Positions 41,050-51,595 of a DNA stretch of 64,000 bases are shown here, piece after piece. Under the pieces are notes generated by a model that saw only the letters and a program-made list of their open reading frames with translations, had not been told where the DNA came from and ran no database searches. Origin of the DNA: Molanna angustata. Its lineage: Eukaryota; Arthropoda; Insecta; Trichoptera; Molannidae. The translations under genes and the position numbers were made by a program. The stretch lies in NCBI GenBank assembly GCA_963576475.1, contig OY754964.1, forward strand, positions 49,102,432 to 49,166,431. Direction: 5' to 3'. The number at the start of each line of letters is the position of its first letter. The first letter of the stretch is position 1.

Positions 41050-41905
41050 AGGAGGGGATGTACACTACGTATAGCCAGGAGAGATAGGTAGGGAAAGATA
41101 CAGAGAGGAAAGATATTGAAAGACGAGTAAGTAATGGCAGGAAACAGAGTGAATTGGGTAGGTTCTAATGAGGGTAATGAATGATTGCAACATATCTAAC
41201 ATATCTAAGAAAGTTAAAGTTGATTCCCAATGCATTTTCAGTCCCAATCCTGACGTATGCAATTACTTACTAATTATACGTGTCCGGATATATTAGGCCA
41301 TACCAATTTTTTGCAGCAGACATGCCATTTGCCACAACCAAGAAAGAAAGATGTCGTCAATTGAATGAAAGTGAACACGTTGAGATGGTTCGGCCACGTG
41401 GGGAAAATTAATGACGAACGCATGACTAAGAAAATATCATGCGTCAAGCGTACGGATAACCTAGTCTTCACACCATTTTTGTAACCCCAACCTACAAAAA
41501 TTTGGTAAAAATAGGTTTGTTAGGTTTGTTTGTAGTTATAATTGCGACTGGCGTGAGCCAGTTGCATTATATATTTAAAAAAAAAGTAACTAAAATATTA
41601 AAATAAATGACTAAATTGGTATTTTTACCAAACTTTTGTAGGTTATGTTTAAAAAAATGGTGTGAAGACTAGGCTGTCAAAAGCGTACAGGAATGAAAAG
41701 AGAGGTTAGGGGCGTCCAAGAAAAGGATGGCTCGACCGCGTGTATGACATTCTGAAAAAGGCAAATCTAAGAAGCTTGAATAACAAACGCACATGTATGA
41801 GATGACGATGATGATGCCGACGTGCTAGGATGGAAAAAAATATGGCATTCGGTTCTCTTTGCCCAACCCGTGAGGCACGGCGAGATGGCATGTTGGTATG
41901 TATTA
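41050..41905 (+). pseudogene. degraded RTE-like LINE, split by a MITE
   Basis: Readings in several frames match the 4.1-5.2 kb RTE: KDIERRVSNGRKQSEL, MKVNTLRWFGHVGKIND, ERMTKKI, then after the insert RMARPRV, and the 3' end CCGTGAGGCACGGCGAGATGG. Many frameshifts and stops make it much older than the copy at 4 kb. A SINE F follows directly at its tail. Confidence 0.75.
41464..41669. mobile_element. mariner-like MITE with TA duplication
   Basis: The ends GTCTTCACACCATTTTTGTA and (complement) GTCTTCACACCATTTTTTTA are inverted and extend inward (AACCTACAAAA, TTTGGTAAAAATA). TA lies on each side (41462-41463, 41670-41671). Inserted in the RTE pseudogene. No ORF. Confidence 0.82.
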
Positions 41906-42075
41906 TCGGCCTTCGAGGCTCAGTTGGTTAGGTATCTGACTCCTGATCAAAATGTCCTGGGTTCAATTCACAGTGGAAACACAGTTTTTAATTGTGTTTT
42001 CAGTCTGGATCTGAGAGGCGATTAACATAGTAATTCCCCAGAATGAGGCAACTTGTTATTGGGTGCGTGTTAAGT
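41906..42075 (+). mobile_element. tRNA-derived SINE F
   Basis: Head GGCTCAGTTGGTTAGGTATC (A-box region), then CCTGGGTTCAATTCAC (B box), then GGATCTGAGAGGCGATTAAC and GGCAACTTGTTATTGGG. It is joined directly to the RTE 3' end through TTGGTATGTATTATCGGCC, the same junction seen in reverse at 27255-27304. Confidence 0.8.
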
Positions 42076-42875
42076 ATTTTTTTAATGATAAATATGAACA
42101 CATATATCAACTGGTTGTTTCTGTTGATTATGGCCTTGTAAGCCGAAACGGTCATCGGAAGTTAAATAAATTCATTGTGGAATATAGATGTGTTCATATT
42201 TATCATAATTATTATGGAATTCTACAGTTTGGAAGCCGTGTTAATCGACAGATTGAAAACTGCTGGTATTTTCTTTTTGTTTTATTTGCTTGGAAAAGTG
42301 ACGAGTAAAATATTCGTTGCTGTAATACAGTGAGAAAAAGTCGAGGAGAAAATTCGGAATATATGATTTGAAAATCGTGACAAATTTTTATTGATTCAAA
42401 AAATTGCCAAGCAGCGATATTCCGCAAGCAACGAACCAGAGTATTATATCTCGGCAGTTGGAGTGTTTCACGCTTCTTGAGGTTAGCTGACTTTGCATCT
42501 CTGATAAATATTCCACCAACGGAACAAGGACTAGAAGGGACTTCCATATTTAGTGTTCGTCTGACTTTACATGATTGTATGCCTGGCATTCTACAACATA
42601 AGTATACCTATGTACATACAAATTGTAGTAATTTCAATGTCATTTTTTAAATCATCTGTCACAAAAAATATTTCGATTGAATAAAAAATAAATATATTTC
42701 ACGCGAGTCCGTAGTCTGTTTACATTCATATTGCCAATGCCAAACACATTATGTCAAACGCAGTTGTTTTACACAGAAAATAAATTCATATACAGAACAT
42801 ACATACATAATCCATTGTATGTATGTTCAAACGATATAAATGGTACCTACTTAACAATAACACTAAGTTTGTATG
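42076..42875. other. unassigned, with a 17-bp inverted repeat
   Basis: GATAAATATGAACACAT (42088) and ATGTGTTCATATTTATC (42189) are perfect inverted repeats about 100 bp apart, possibly a small TIR element. ATACATACATAATCC near 42800 is part of a short hairpin. No gene. Confidence 0.5.
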
Positions 42876-43105
42876 AAAAAGAAAATTGTTAAATTTGATC
42901 AATCTTCATAAAATTGTTAAATTTTATTAAAATTGTTAAATTTTATTAAAATTGTTAAATTTTATTAAAATTGTTACATTTTATCAAAATTTTTAAATTT
43001 TATCAGTTGTTAAATTTTATCAGAATTTATCAATTTTATCAAAATTGTTAAATTTTATCAGAATTTATCAATTTTATCAAAATTGTTAAATTTTGTCAAA
43101 ATTCA
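42876..43105 (+). repeat. ~20-bp tandem repeat
   Basis: Imperfect units of AAATTGTTAAATTTTATCAAA repeat about eleven times. Confidence 0.85.
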
Positions 43106-43756
43106 TGCTTCATCGACGTGTTCAAAATGCAATTTTCCAAACTTGAATGTTTCCTTCAACCAAGTGTTTGTAGGATGACGTGATTTCTGATATTCTTCCT
43201 ATGTACTTATATATAAAAAAAATCCCGCTTTATACTATAAATGACGTATTAAAATAGTAATTTTAAACACTTTGGAGGCTGTTATCTCAGAAACCAATAT
43301 TCAGGGTTCATATCGTTGTGTTCAAGTTGTGGTTTCCTTACACAAAAAAAATACAGTCTTTATTCTATGACGTAAGTCTGACAGTCACTGATTGTTGCTA
43401 TGTGTGATACTCTTTTCTCGAACACGACGAATTCTCAACTCCCTCGAGAGATTATCAACGTGAATATATGTAATGTTTAAAAAATTCTTTTTAGTGTTAT
43501 TATTTATTTATTTATTTTATTGATTTTATAGAACCAACAGTTTCACAATATGAATAGGTATAATTATATGTAACATGTTATAAGCCTTTTAAATAGTTTA
43601 AACTATGTAAGTACGTAAATTATTTCACAATTGAAAAAATATTTTTTTAACACAGGTATATTAAATATAACAAAAGAAAATAGTTAGGAAGAGTAGGTAT
43701 AGGTACTAAGAAAATTTAAAGAAAATATAAATTGAATAAAAATAATCATTTTATAT
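43106..43756. other. no gene recognised
   Basis: AT-rich sequence. A TTATTTATTTATTTTATTG stretch near 43500 may be an antisense LINE tail. Confidence 0.4.
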
Positions 43757-43962
43757 TGCATTTCGGCAACTAACAGATACTATGTTTAATACTAATTTAA
43801 AATGCGCCAAATCACAAGTATCCACATTCTGGAGAATATTTATCGACTCACAGATCCAGACTGGAAATATAATTAAAAACTGTGTCTCTGCTGGGATTCG
43901 AACCCGGGACCTACAGCTCAGTTGGATATCGAACCAACTGAGCCACAATGGCCGAATAATAA
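43757..43962 (-). mobile_element. tRNA-derived SINE F, best preserved copy
   Basis: On the minus strand the head reads GGCCATTGTGGCTCAGTTGG (A box) and CCCGGGTTCGAATCCCAGC (perfect B box), then AGAGACACAGTTTTTAAT, GGATCTGTGAGTCGATAAA and the tail GATACTATG complement. The internal promoter looks intact. Confidence 0.85.
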
Positions 43963-44511
43963 GAAGGAAACAATAATTCAAAATCTATATTATAATAGTC
44001 GTTACGTATCTATATGCCATCAAAAAAGTATAATATGTATCCGGTGTATATTTTCGTATTGAAAAGCAACATAGGTAAGCTCATGAGATAGCCATAAATC
44101 TATAAAAAGGATTTATTCCGTATGAAGTGGCATAGTCACTGGTACCTCTAGTATTCTCTTTGAATTCACTATGACGGGAAATAGTTTTTCCTGAAATCGG
44201 TCCTCTCTTAAATCAACTACATATAATATGTATTTACCTATCTATTATATCTGCTTTAAAAGATTTATATCGTGTGTGTGTATGTGATGCTGACTTCACA
44301 AAACGAGTAAGTAGCAAATGACATTATACTTTTGACCGTAAAAAATAATCAAAATTCCCTAACCAAACCAGCTTAGATAATGATATACTCATAAAAAGCG
44401 GAGCCATACGTATATTCTATGACATTGTTTATAAAACAATTAACTCCAACACCCTTTCGAGGTTTGCACGTGTACCAACTATCAAATGTCTTACGTTTTC
44501 ATTTTACATTT
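43963..44511. other. no gene recognised
   Basis: Unassigned AT-rich DNA. Confidence 0.4.
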
Positions 44512-44514
44512 TAA

Positions 44515-44764
44515 GGCCTTCTGTCCACGTAAAACGCACGTCATGCGCACGCTTTCGTCAATTGACGAATGCAAGACGAATGCTTGCATCTTGCATAGAA
44601 ACAATCAAAACTGTGTCCACGCTGCTGCACGCACCGCATGACGTGCGGCTGAAGCGACGTTGCCGCTCCGTGGACACAATTTTGATTGTTTCTATGCAAG
44701 ATGCAAGCATTCGTCAATTGACGAAAGCGTGCGCATGACGTGCGGTTTACGTGGACAGTAAGCC
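44515..44764. mobile_element. PIF/Harbinger-like MITE with TAA duplication
   Basis: The ends GGCCTTCTGTCCACGTAAA and (complement) GGCTTACTGTCCACGTAAA begin inverted arms that extend through CGCACGTCATGCGCACGC and TTTCGTCAATTGACGAA. TAA lies at 44512-44514 and 44765-44767, the 3-bp duplication typical of PIF/Harbinger. The inner TGTCCACG words form a second nested inverted pair. The 250 bp are CpG-rich and non-coding. Confidence 0.8.
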
Positions 44765-44769
44765 TAACA

Positions 44770-45117
44770 GAGCGATGGAAAGAAGAATGTTGAATATCTC
44801 GCTAAGGGACCACAAAACTAATGAATGGATCAGGAGTAGCGGATGTGGCCAAAAGAATAGCGGAGTTAAAGTGGAGTTAGGCGGGTCATATATCTCGGAT
44901 GTCAGATGGACGATGGACAAAAACTGTGATGGACTGGAGGCCAAGAACGGGAAGCAGAAGCGCGGGAAGGCCCCAGACCAGATGGTCCGATGACATCAAA
45001 AAAGTGGCAGGTCCTGAATGGCGAAGAATGGCACAGGATAGAGACCAGTGGAAGTCCAAGCGGGAGGCCTTTGTCTAATACTGGACTCAAGGAGAGGCTG
45101 AGTAAGTAAGTAAGTAA
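44770..45117 (+). pseudogene. RTE-like LINE 3' end with 12-bp target duplication
   Basis: GTAAGCCTAACA flanks the insertion (44758-44769 and 45118-45129), duplicating the right end of the Harbinger-like MITE. The protein remnant reads RAMERRMLNISLRDHKTNEW, then after shifts AKRIAELKWS, DGRWTKTVMDWRPRTG and AGPEWRRMAQDRDQW. It ends in a (GTAA)n tail. Heavily 5'-truncated. Confidence 0.85.
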
Positions 45118-45159
45118 GTAAGCCTAACAAATAAAGACATAAAAAATAAATAAAGGGTG

Positions 45160-45295
45160 GTACAGATGAGTGGTGGCAGAGCGGTCGCGAGTTCAGATCC
45201 TATCACGACCAATTTCGTTCACTTATAGCACAAACAATATTGAATGTATGATGATTTATATGTACTTGTTACAAGAACATATTATTTATTATTTA
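45160..45295 (+). mobile_element. tRNA-derived SINE G, degraded
   Basis: Plus-strand copy: GTGGCAGAGCGGTCGCGAG, GTTCAGATCC (decayed B box), AATTTCGTTCACTTATAGC then ACAAAC, GTACTTGTTACAAGAACAT and a TTATT-rich end. Confidence 0.7.
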
Positions 45296-45510
45296 TTAAA
45301 CTTTTGTACATAATGTAAACAAATATAATGCATACTAGCGGGCTTATTGCCATTAGGAAATTTCTTCCAGCCAACCAATTATATCTGTACATAAAAAAAA
45401 TGAAAGCTTAAAAAGAAGAAAGAAAATATACGTCATAGCAAAACAAAGAAGGATTGGGAAAGAACAAGAAGAGGAAATCGAGATCACGGGGGCAAGTCTG
45501 GTCTAAGAAC
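45296..45510 (-). mobile_element. LINE 3'-UTR fragment ending in a MITE E remnant
   Basis: GCGGGCTTATTGCC and TTCTTCCAGCCAACCAA match the UTR of the 10.6 kb LINE. The last 25 bp (GGGGGCAAGTCTGGTC) are one end of MITE E with no second end nearby. Confidence 0.65.
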
Positions 45511-46100
45511 AAATTAATGTTTAAAGATGATTTTCAAAGTAATTTGATATATTTGAAGGATAAATTCCGAGATCAATTTGTTTTATTTTTATCAAAAGAA
45601 AATCGAGTGAAGTAAAATCGATTTAATTAGATTTCTCTGGTGATTTAAAGAACAATAAAATAACCCCATTTACTTTAAATTTGTTTAATTAACTGCTTTG
45701 GGATAAGCTCTCCGAGAAAAATTGGAATGAAAATGATTTTCATTAATCTGCCAGACTGAAATTATTTCCAGATATAAAAAAAATCTTTGAATTTAATTTG
45801 TCGTACCTACAATATTGATTGTGTAGTCAGTTGTTTTCATTTTTATATATTTTTACATTTTTACATATTTACAAATTTTTACATTTTTATATATTTTTTT
45901 TATACATTTTTATATATTTTATATATTTTTTGTACATTTGATTTTTATTTTATTTAATTCAATAATGTAATATATAGTCACATCTGGCAGCATTCTCTGA
46001 ATCAGTGTGGCTAAGTATGTAGGTAGTTCACACCATTCATTTTTATTCATTCAGTCAGTAATATTCTTATGTTCATGCTATGTAGTATTTCTTATTTGAG
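45511..46100. other. no gene recognised
   Basis: AT-rich. About 45835-45960 is a degenerate TTTTTACATTTTTATATA repeat. Confidence 0.45.
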
Positions 46101-47440
46101 TTTTTTTACTCTCCACACTATGGAATAGGGGAGAGTCATGATTTCGCAAAATTTAAGCGTATTTTTTTTACATCAATTTCTCAATGGGTATCATGTAGAG
46201 AATGCACACTATGAGTTTCGTCGTGATGTGTTTGTGTGTATGGCGTATACGCCGTACGCCGTAGCATTTATCTTTTTTGTGTCCTCTCTACAGCCCAAAC
46301 TATAAGTCCGATCGACTTCATATTAACATCATATGTGTAAAGTGCAAAGACCTAGAGCTGATTAGTTTTCCATAGACAACTTTTGATTTCTTCTCTATGA
46401 ATTCATCATTTACGTTGTTTTTTTTTGTGTCCTCTCTGCAGCCCAAACTATAAGTCCGATTGACTTCATATTGATATCACATGTGTTAAGTCCATAAACT
46501 TAGAGCTGATTAGTTTTCCATAGACAACGGTTCATTTTTTCCCAATGTTTCTTTATGATTTCATCTATTAAAACTGAAAAAATGCTCTCACGACCTGGAA
46601 ATTAGAGATATTTTAATTTGGTTTCAACTATTTATACAACACCAAGAATCTTCATAAAATTGTATTCAAAGTTGGTCAATGTTAAAAGAAAAATATTCAA
46701 CGGTTTCAAAAATTATATTTTATTTAATGGATATTTGTATGAAACTTATATGTAACAAGAGAATTTTTTTATATTTGGCAATGTTCAGTTCATTGATTTC
46801 ATATTGATATAAGAATATTAATAGCTTGAACTTAGAACTGATTAGCTTTTCATAGATATCATAAAATTTCTTCATATGATATCACGTGTCAACATTGTCA
46901 AAATGCTCTAACGCTCTTTGAAACAAAATTTATCTGCTTTTTTTTAAATATTTCATACAACATAAGCATTCTTCACTATACTGCATTAATAGTTTGTCTA
47001 TCTTAACATAAAAATATACTATCGGAAGAAAATTTATATTCCTGATAGTAACATTTAGTATGAATAAAAATGTAATTAGATAAATTTCTATGTATGGAAA
47101 CGTTCAGTAATTTGATTTCATGTTATAATGTAAAGAGCTTGAACATAGAACTGATTAGCTTTCCATAAATAACAAAAAAAATCTTCATATGATATCACGT
47201 GTCAAAATTTTGAAAATGCTCTCGCGTTCTTTAAAACATAATTTTTCTGCTTTTATTAAAATATTTCATACAACATAAGCATTCTTCACTATACTGCATT
47301 AATAGTTTTTTTATCTTAACATAATAATATACTATCGGAAGAAAATTTCCTGGTAGTAACATTTAGTATGAATAAAAATGTAATTAGATAAATTTCTATG
47401 TATGGAAAAGTTCAGTAATTTGATTTCATGTTATAATGTA

Positions 47441-48467
47441 TATTAACCAACTTTATTTGAATATCTCCAAATGTGTCTGTATATCGTTCACGCGCTCTAA
47501 TAATCTTATACCCTATAATTATATGATAAATAATGTTCCTTTGAAAAGAAGCGAGGTGGTGAGAGACCTGGGAATAACTCTTGATGCAAAAATGCTATTA
47601 AGAGCACATATTGATAACATTGCGGAAAAAGCATTCAGGCAACTAGGTTATATATTGAGAATATCGAAACCATTTGAGTCAACCGATACATTAAAATCAT
47701 TGTATTTTACATATGTTCGTCCATATCTTGAATATGCCTCAATTGTCTGGAACCCCCAGTATATAACTTATGTAGAAAGATTGGAGAAAATACAAAATAA
47801 ATTTTTGAAACACCTTGATTACAGATGTCGTTTAGCCTTTGATGATAAAGCTCTCTCAGCTCGTCATCATAAATTAACAACTCTAGAAAATAGACGCACA
47901 ATTGCAGACATGATATATTTACATAAAATCATTGATGGTGCCGTTGACTCTGAGTCTCTAGTTGGGAGTCTCCCCTTTAATTGTCCCTCTCGTTATACCA
48001 GATCATCCGTAACTTTTAGACTTCCCCTTTGTAGGACCAGTTATACCCAAAACTCCTTCTTTCAAAGAGCATGCAATATTTATAATAACTTTTTTAAGAC
48101 AGTCGACATATTTAGACACTCTAAAACTAAATATAAAAGTGCCATATCAGACGCCCTTCTAGGCTCGCGATAACTGGTTTCTGCTTGGTTCAATTTGACT
48201 ACGATTCCCACAGCTTCCCTTCCCCCTAATATTCTTAATTTATTATCCTTTTCTTCCTTTCCATAACTGTATAAATTTTCCATAGTAAATTTTCCATAAA
48301 ACTTTCCATAATAAATGAGCATAAATTTGTTAACACTGCACTATGTAACTATCCGCAAACTGAAATGGTTTATAATGTGTAATTATATTTTTTTAGTCTT
48401 TTTAATATATTCTGTAATGACTGTAAGTTTGTTTGGTTAATAAATAAAATAAAATAAAATAAATAAA
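47441..48467 (+). mobile_element. 5'-truncated LINE with 8-bp target duplication
   Basis: ATAATGTA lies at 47433-47440 and 48468-48475. The paralogous uninterrupted unit at about 47130 reads GTTATAATGTAAAGAGC, which is the empty site. The element ends in a (AAAAT)n-like tail. Confidence 0.9.
47442..48173 (+). pseudogene. LINE reverse-transcriptase C-terminal region, open frame
   Basis: About 243 residues, uninterrupted: NNVPLKRSEVVRDLGITLD, HIDNIAEKAFRQLGYILRI, FTYVRPYLEYASIVWNPQY, RLEKIQNKFLKHL and NRRTIADMIYLHKIIDG, ending DALLGSR. It is homologous to the C-terminal third of the 30.2-33.0 kb ORF2 (PLKRVDSIRDLGVIFD, SILEYNSCVWSP). The endonuclease and palm are absent through 5' truncation, so it is non-functional although the frame is intact. 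Confidence 0.9.
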
Positions 48468-48788
48468 ATAATGTAAAGAGCTTGAACATAGAACTGATTA
48501 GCTTTCCATAAATAACAAAAAATTTCTTCATATGATATCACGTGTCAAAATGGTTAAAATGCTCTAACGCTCTTTGAAACAAAATTTATCTGCATTTATT
48601 AAAATATTTCATACAACATAAGCATTCTTCACCATACTGCATTAATAGTTTGTCTATCTTAACATGAAAATATACTATCGTTAGAAAATTTATATTCCTG
48701 GTAGTAAAATTTAGAATGAATAAAATATTTCATTGTCAATATTTGTGGTGTGGAGAGTTTAGTGTTGGCCACAACCCACTCGTTTTAC

Positions 48789-48994
48789 TTATTTATTCTT
48801 TAGTTTTTAATGTACATATGTACTTTGTTGTTTAATTTACCTATCTTAAATGTTTTTATTTTTCTTTATATATCCTCTGCTACCGTTGTTATGTCTAGAT
48901 ATTTATAAATTGTTTTCTTTTGTTTATGCTGTGTCATGTAATATTTAATTTTGTAAAGGGCTTTGAGCCGTGAATCAATAAATAAATAAATAAA
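48789..48994 (+). mobile_element. LINE 3'-UTR fragment with AAAT tail
   Basis: GGGCTTTGAGCCGTGAATCAA followed by (TAAA)n is a typical LINE 3' end. No coding part is present. Confidence 0.55.
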
Positions 48995-49468
48995 TATTGT
49001 GAGGACACTGTCTTGTCTGAAGCGTAAAACATTCTTGAAGAGAAGAGTTATTCAGTACCTACACATAGATGTTGGATGTGTTCATAGATTTTCATAATAT
49101 ATATGTACTCCGTGCGTGTGTCGTGGTATATCGCGCGTTTGACGTCTTGGTTGGCAACATATTACAGTTTTCCATGCATTTCAACACTTCCTAGATAACT
49201 GTTCTCTAAATCTTAATGAGCAAAGTGTTTTTTCGACAAATATATCGGAAAACATAAGTCGATATTCTCTATAGAAAAACAATGTGGTCTGCCAACCTTG
49301 TTGTCAAAAGTATTGTGGAAAAAATCCTCACTTCGATTCATTCAAACTGCAACATACAGTCTTACTATAATATAAGTGTTGTAAAAGTTACAAGACCGTG
49401 TAGGCAAAAACTGTTGTTTTTGTTGTACGCTTGTTGCAACTACCCAGTCGTTATACAGCATTTATTAG
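48995..49468. other. no gene recognised
   Basis: Unassigned sequence up to the left border of the Penelope inverted repeat. A 72-residue plus-strand ORF (49282-49500) crosses that border and is probably accidental. Confidence 0.4.
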
Positions 49469-51393
49469 TAATTAAAACTATGAAAAATTTTTATATTTAA
49501 TTTTACGTTCTACTTAAATTTTTTCGCAAACGCGACTCCCATTCATCGGTATCGCTCTATGATGAGCATCGTCAGAATGGTGAACAATAATGATGAAGAC
49601 CATCTATATATATACATTCACAAAGAGGATAACAACAATAGATATGGAAGGGGGCAATTCTAAGAAAAATTAAATACCCGAAAGACATTTAGGTAAATAT
49701 GTATGCAGGTATAATAAAAATAAAATTGAAGTGAAGGAATGAATATACAAATATTGTATTAAAAGGACAGCAATTATATTGAATAATGGCCAACAGAAAA
49801 ACCCGACATTAACTATTCTAATGGTAATAATAATGGAGAAGTATTAAAATCTATTTGTGCGTTAATCAAAGGAACGTTGCTGTTACATTTTACTCTATTT
49901 ATCTCTAATATTTCAAGTTTGTCTAATTTTTTACCTTTTCTTAAACTATGTATAAGATTTATCCCAGTTTGTGAGTTAAACGAATGCTCACTCTCAAGTA
50001 AATGTGTCGCAAAGTTCGAAGTGTCTTTTTTCAAACGGAAACACGCAAGATGTTCTTTAAGGCGTGTATTTAAAGATCTACCCGTTTGACCAACATATAT
50101 ACCTGAGCATGTATTGCATGTAAGAGAGTAAACACCACTACGGTTTAATTTATCGATTTTATCTTTACTGTTATTTAAGAATTTACCTAGTGTATTGTCA
50201 TTATAAAATGCAATGTTTTTATTGTTTTTTCTCAAAATATTTCCAATTTTGTTTGACGATTTCCCAATATAGTTTAATTTAACCCAGCGATTTTTATTAT
50301 TTTTTGTTAATGTTTTTAACCCCGGAGCTAAAAGATGTAAAGCATTCTTTTTGTTTTTTCTATATAAAAGAGAATCAACCATATTTGAAGTATACCCATT
50401 ATTCACAGCTAAATTTTTAATAACATTTAATTCTCTATTGAAACTATCACTACTCAAGGGAACAGATAAAAGTCGATGAATCAAAGAGTGAAAAACTGAT
50501 AATTTATGTGCTATATGGTGGCCACTAGTATTATGTATAATGTTATCGCTAAAAGTTGGTTTTCGAAAAATATCAAAGCTAAGTTTATTATCAATAATAT
50601 TAATAGTTAAATCCAAAAAGTTTAAAGTATTTCCTCCAATTTCCATTGTAAACTGTATGGAATTGTTTATCTTATTGATCTCATTAAAAAAGCAATTCAA
50701 CTCGCGTCTGGTGCCATTAAAAATGCCAAAACAGTCATCAACATATCGAAAATAACAAATAAACTTTTTAAATCCCGGTAATTTACTAAGTTGTTGATCG
50801 ATGAAATCCATAAAAAAATCTGCAAAAATAGGTGATGAAGGACTGCCCATTGCCAGACCTTCTGTTTGGATATATATTTTATTATTAAATTGGAAGTAAT
50901 TTTGATTAATACAAATATTAAATATATCCATTAGTTCTTCAGTTAATATTGGATTTAAACGTTTTTTGGTTAAATAATTAGACAGTTCAGATTTTAATTC
51001 ATTTAACGGAACACTAGGAAAAAGACTGACTATATCAAAAGAAACAAGTATTGAATTAGGTGGTATTGTGAGATTTTTAATTTTGTCAATTAATTCTAAA
51101 GAATTTGATATTGCATATTTCGGAATAAAATTTACAATATTTTTCATGAAATCATTTACTTTTTTAGCTAGAAAATACGCTGGAGCTGTATTATAACTCA
51201 CTACAGGGCGGAAGGGAGTGTTAACTTTGTGAATTTTTGGTAAACCATATAACCGAGGAGGTAATGGATTCATTTGAGTGATAAAAAATAAATTTATTAA
51301 AGTGCCAAAAAGGATTTTACAATTTTTAATTACATTTTTGATTTCTGTGTTAAATTTTAAAGTCGGATCTTTTTTTACTTGTTGGAATTTATC
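49469..51393 (-). mobile_element. Penelope-like element, left copy (minus)
   Basis: Left arm of an inverted pair, exactly 1925 bp. The 3' UTR lies at 49469-49812 and the coding region at 49813-51393. The arm is nearly identical to 51596-53520; the differences I noticed are near 49537, 49552 and 51034 (Ile versus Val). The copy may extend slightly further 5', because the frame upstream (YIADVESLLTDD) still looks Penelope-like. Confidence 0.92.
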
Positions 51394-51525
51394 ATCAGTT
51401 AATAGGGATTCTACGTCAGCAATATATAACGTAAAAACAAAATCCAAATCGTGTGTGGCAAAAAAATCATTGAGCGCTGCCCAAAAAACTTGGATGGTTG
51501 AGGAGAACAGTAAGTGGTTCAACAT
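49813..51525 (-). CDS. Penelope-like RT with GIY-YIG endonuclease, left copy
   Basis: 570-residue open frame; residues 45-570 are shared with the right copy. Order: LYGLPKIHK, VSFDIVSLFPSVPLN (motif A), GLAMGSPSSPIFADFF (motif B), CYFRYVDDCF (motif C), then YSLTCNTCSGIYVGQTGRS and LNTRLKEHL, the GIY-YIG nuclease with a Cys pair before it. The N-terminal part that precedes the RT in complete elements is missing, and the first 40 or so residues come from sequence outside the shared arm. The start is therefore not native. Confidence 0.9.
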   Translation of the reverse strand: MLNHLLFSSTIQVFWAALNDFFATHDLDFVFTLYIADVESLLTDDKFQQVKKDPTLKFNTEIKNVIKNCKILFGTLINLFFITQMNPLPPRLYGLPKIHKVNTPFRPVVSYNTAPAYFLAKKVNDFMKNIVNFIPKYAISNSLELIDKIKNLTIPPNSILVSFDIVSLFPSVPLNELKSELSNYLTKKRLNPILTEELMDIFNICINQNYFQFNNKIYIQTEGLAMGSPSSPIFADFFMDFIDQQLSKLPGFKKFICYFRYVDDCFGIFNGTRRELNCFFNEINKINNSIQFTMEIGGNTLNFLDLTINIIDNKLSFDIFRKPTFSDNIIHNTSGHHIAHKLSVFHSLIHRLLSVPLSSDSFNRELNVIKNLAVNNGYTSNMVDSLLYRKNKKNALHLLAPGLKTLTKNNKNRWVKLNYIGKSSNKIGNILRKNNKNIAFYNDNTLGKFLNNSKDKIDKLNRSGVYSLTCNTCSGIYVGQTGRSLNTRLKEHLACFRLKKDTSNFATHLLESEHSFNSQTGINLIHSLRKGKKLDKLEILEINRVKCNSNVPLINAQIDFNTSPLLLPLE

Positions 51526-51595
51526 TCGTGATGTGGTAAGCGTTTATCTATATTATATTCACTCGAGGTTAATATTTAATCTACATCCAATTAAA
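51394..51595. other. spacer between the Penelope copies
   Basis: 202 bp of unique DNA separating the two arms, less AT-rich than the arms. The plus frame stays open into the right copy (TKSKSCVAKKSLSAAQKTW, MVEENSKWFNIRDV) and includes a donor-like GTGGTAAGC at about 51532. It may be flanking DNA, a 5' remnant of the left copy, or transduced sequence. Confidence 0.6.

Larger units (their letters stand above)
46101..48788 (+). mobile_element. family A repeat, copy A4, with internal tandem units and a nested LINE
   Basis: The ends TTTTTTTACTCTCCACACTA and GTGTGGAGAGTTTAGTGTTG then CCACAACCCACTCG match A1-A3. The interior has two ~155-bp units (from TGTCCTCTCTACAGCCC at 46280 and 46432) and three ~300-bp units (about 46790, 47090 and 47400) with GAACTGATTAGCTTTCCAT, GATATCACGTGTCAA and ATACAACATAAGCATTCTTC. 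The third unit is split by the LINE at 47441-48467. Confidence 0.75.

Noticed and set aside
43878..43954. tRNA gene
   Set aside because: The tRNA-like head is part of SINE F, repeated elsewhere in the window and lacking a closing acceptor stem.
44747..45090. Minus-strand ORFs over the RTE at 44.8 kb
   Set aside because: The plus strand carries a recognisable RTE protein remnant; the reverse frames are shadows.
51278..51595. Native N-terminus of the 632-residue Penelope frame
   Set aside because: These codons run through antisense of the left copy and unique spacer. The real protein is 5'-truncated at 51596.
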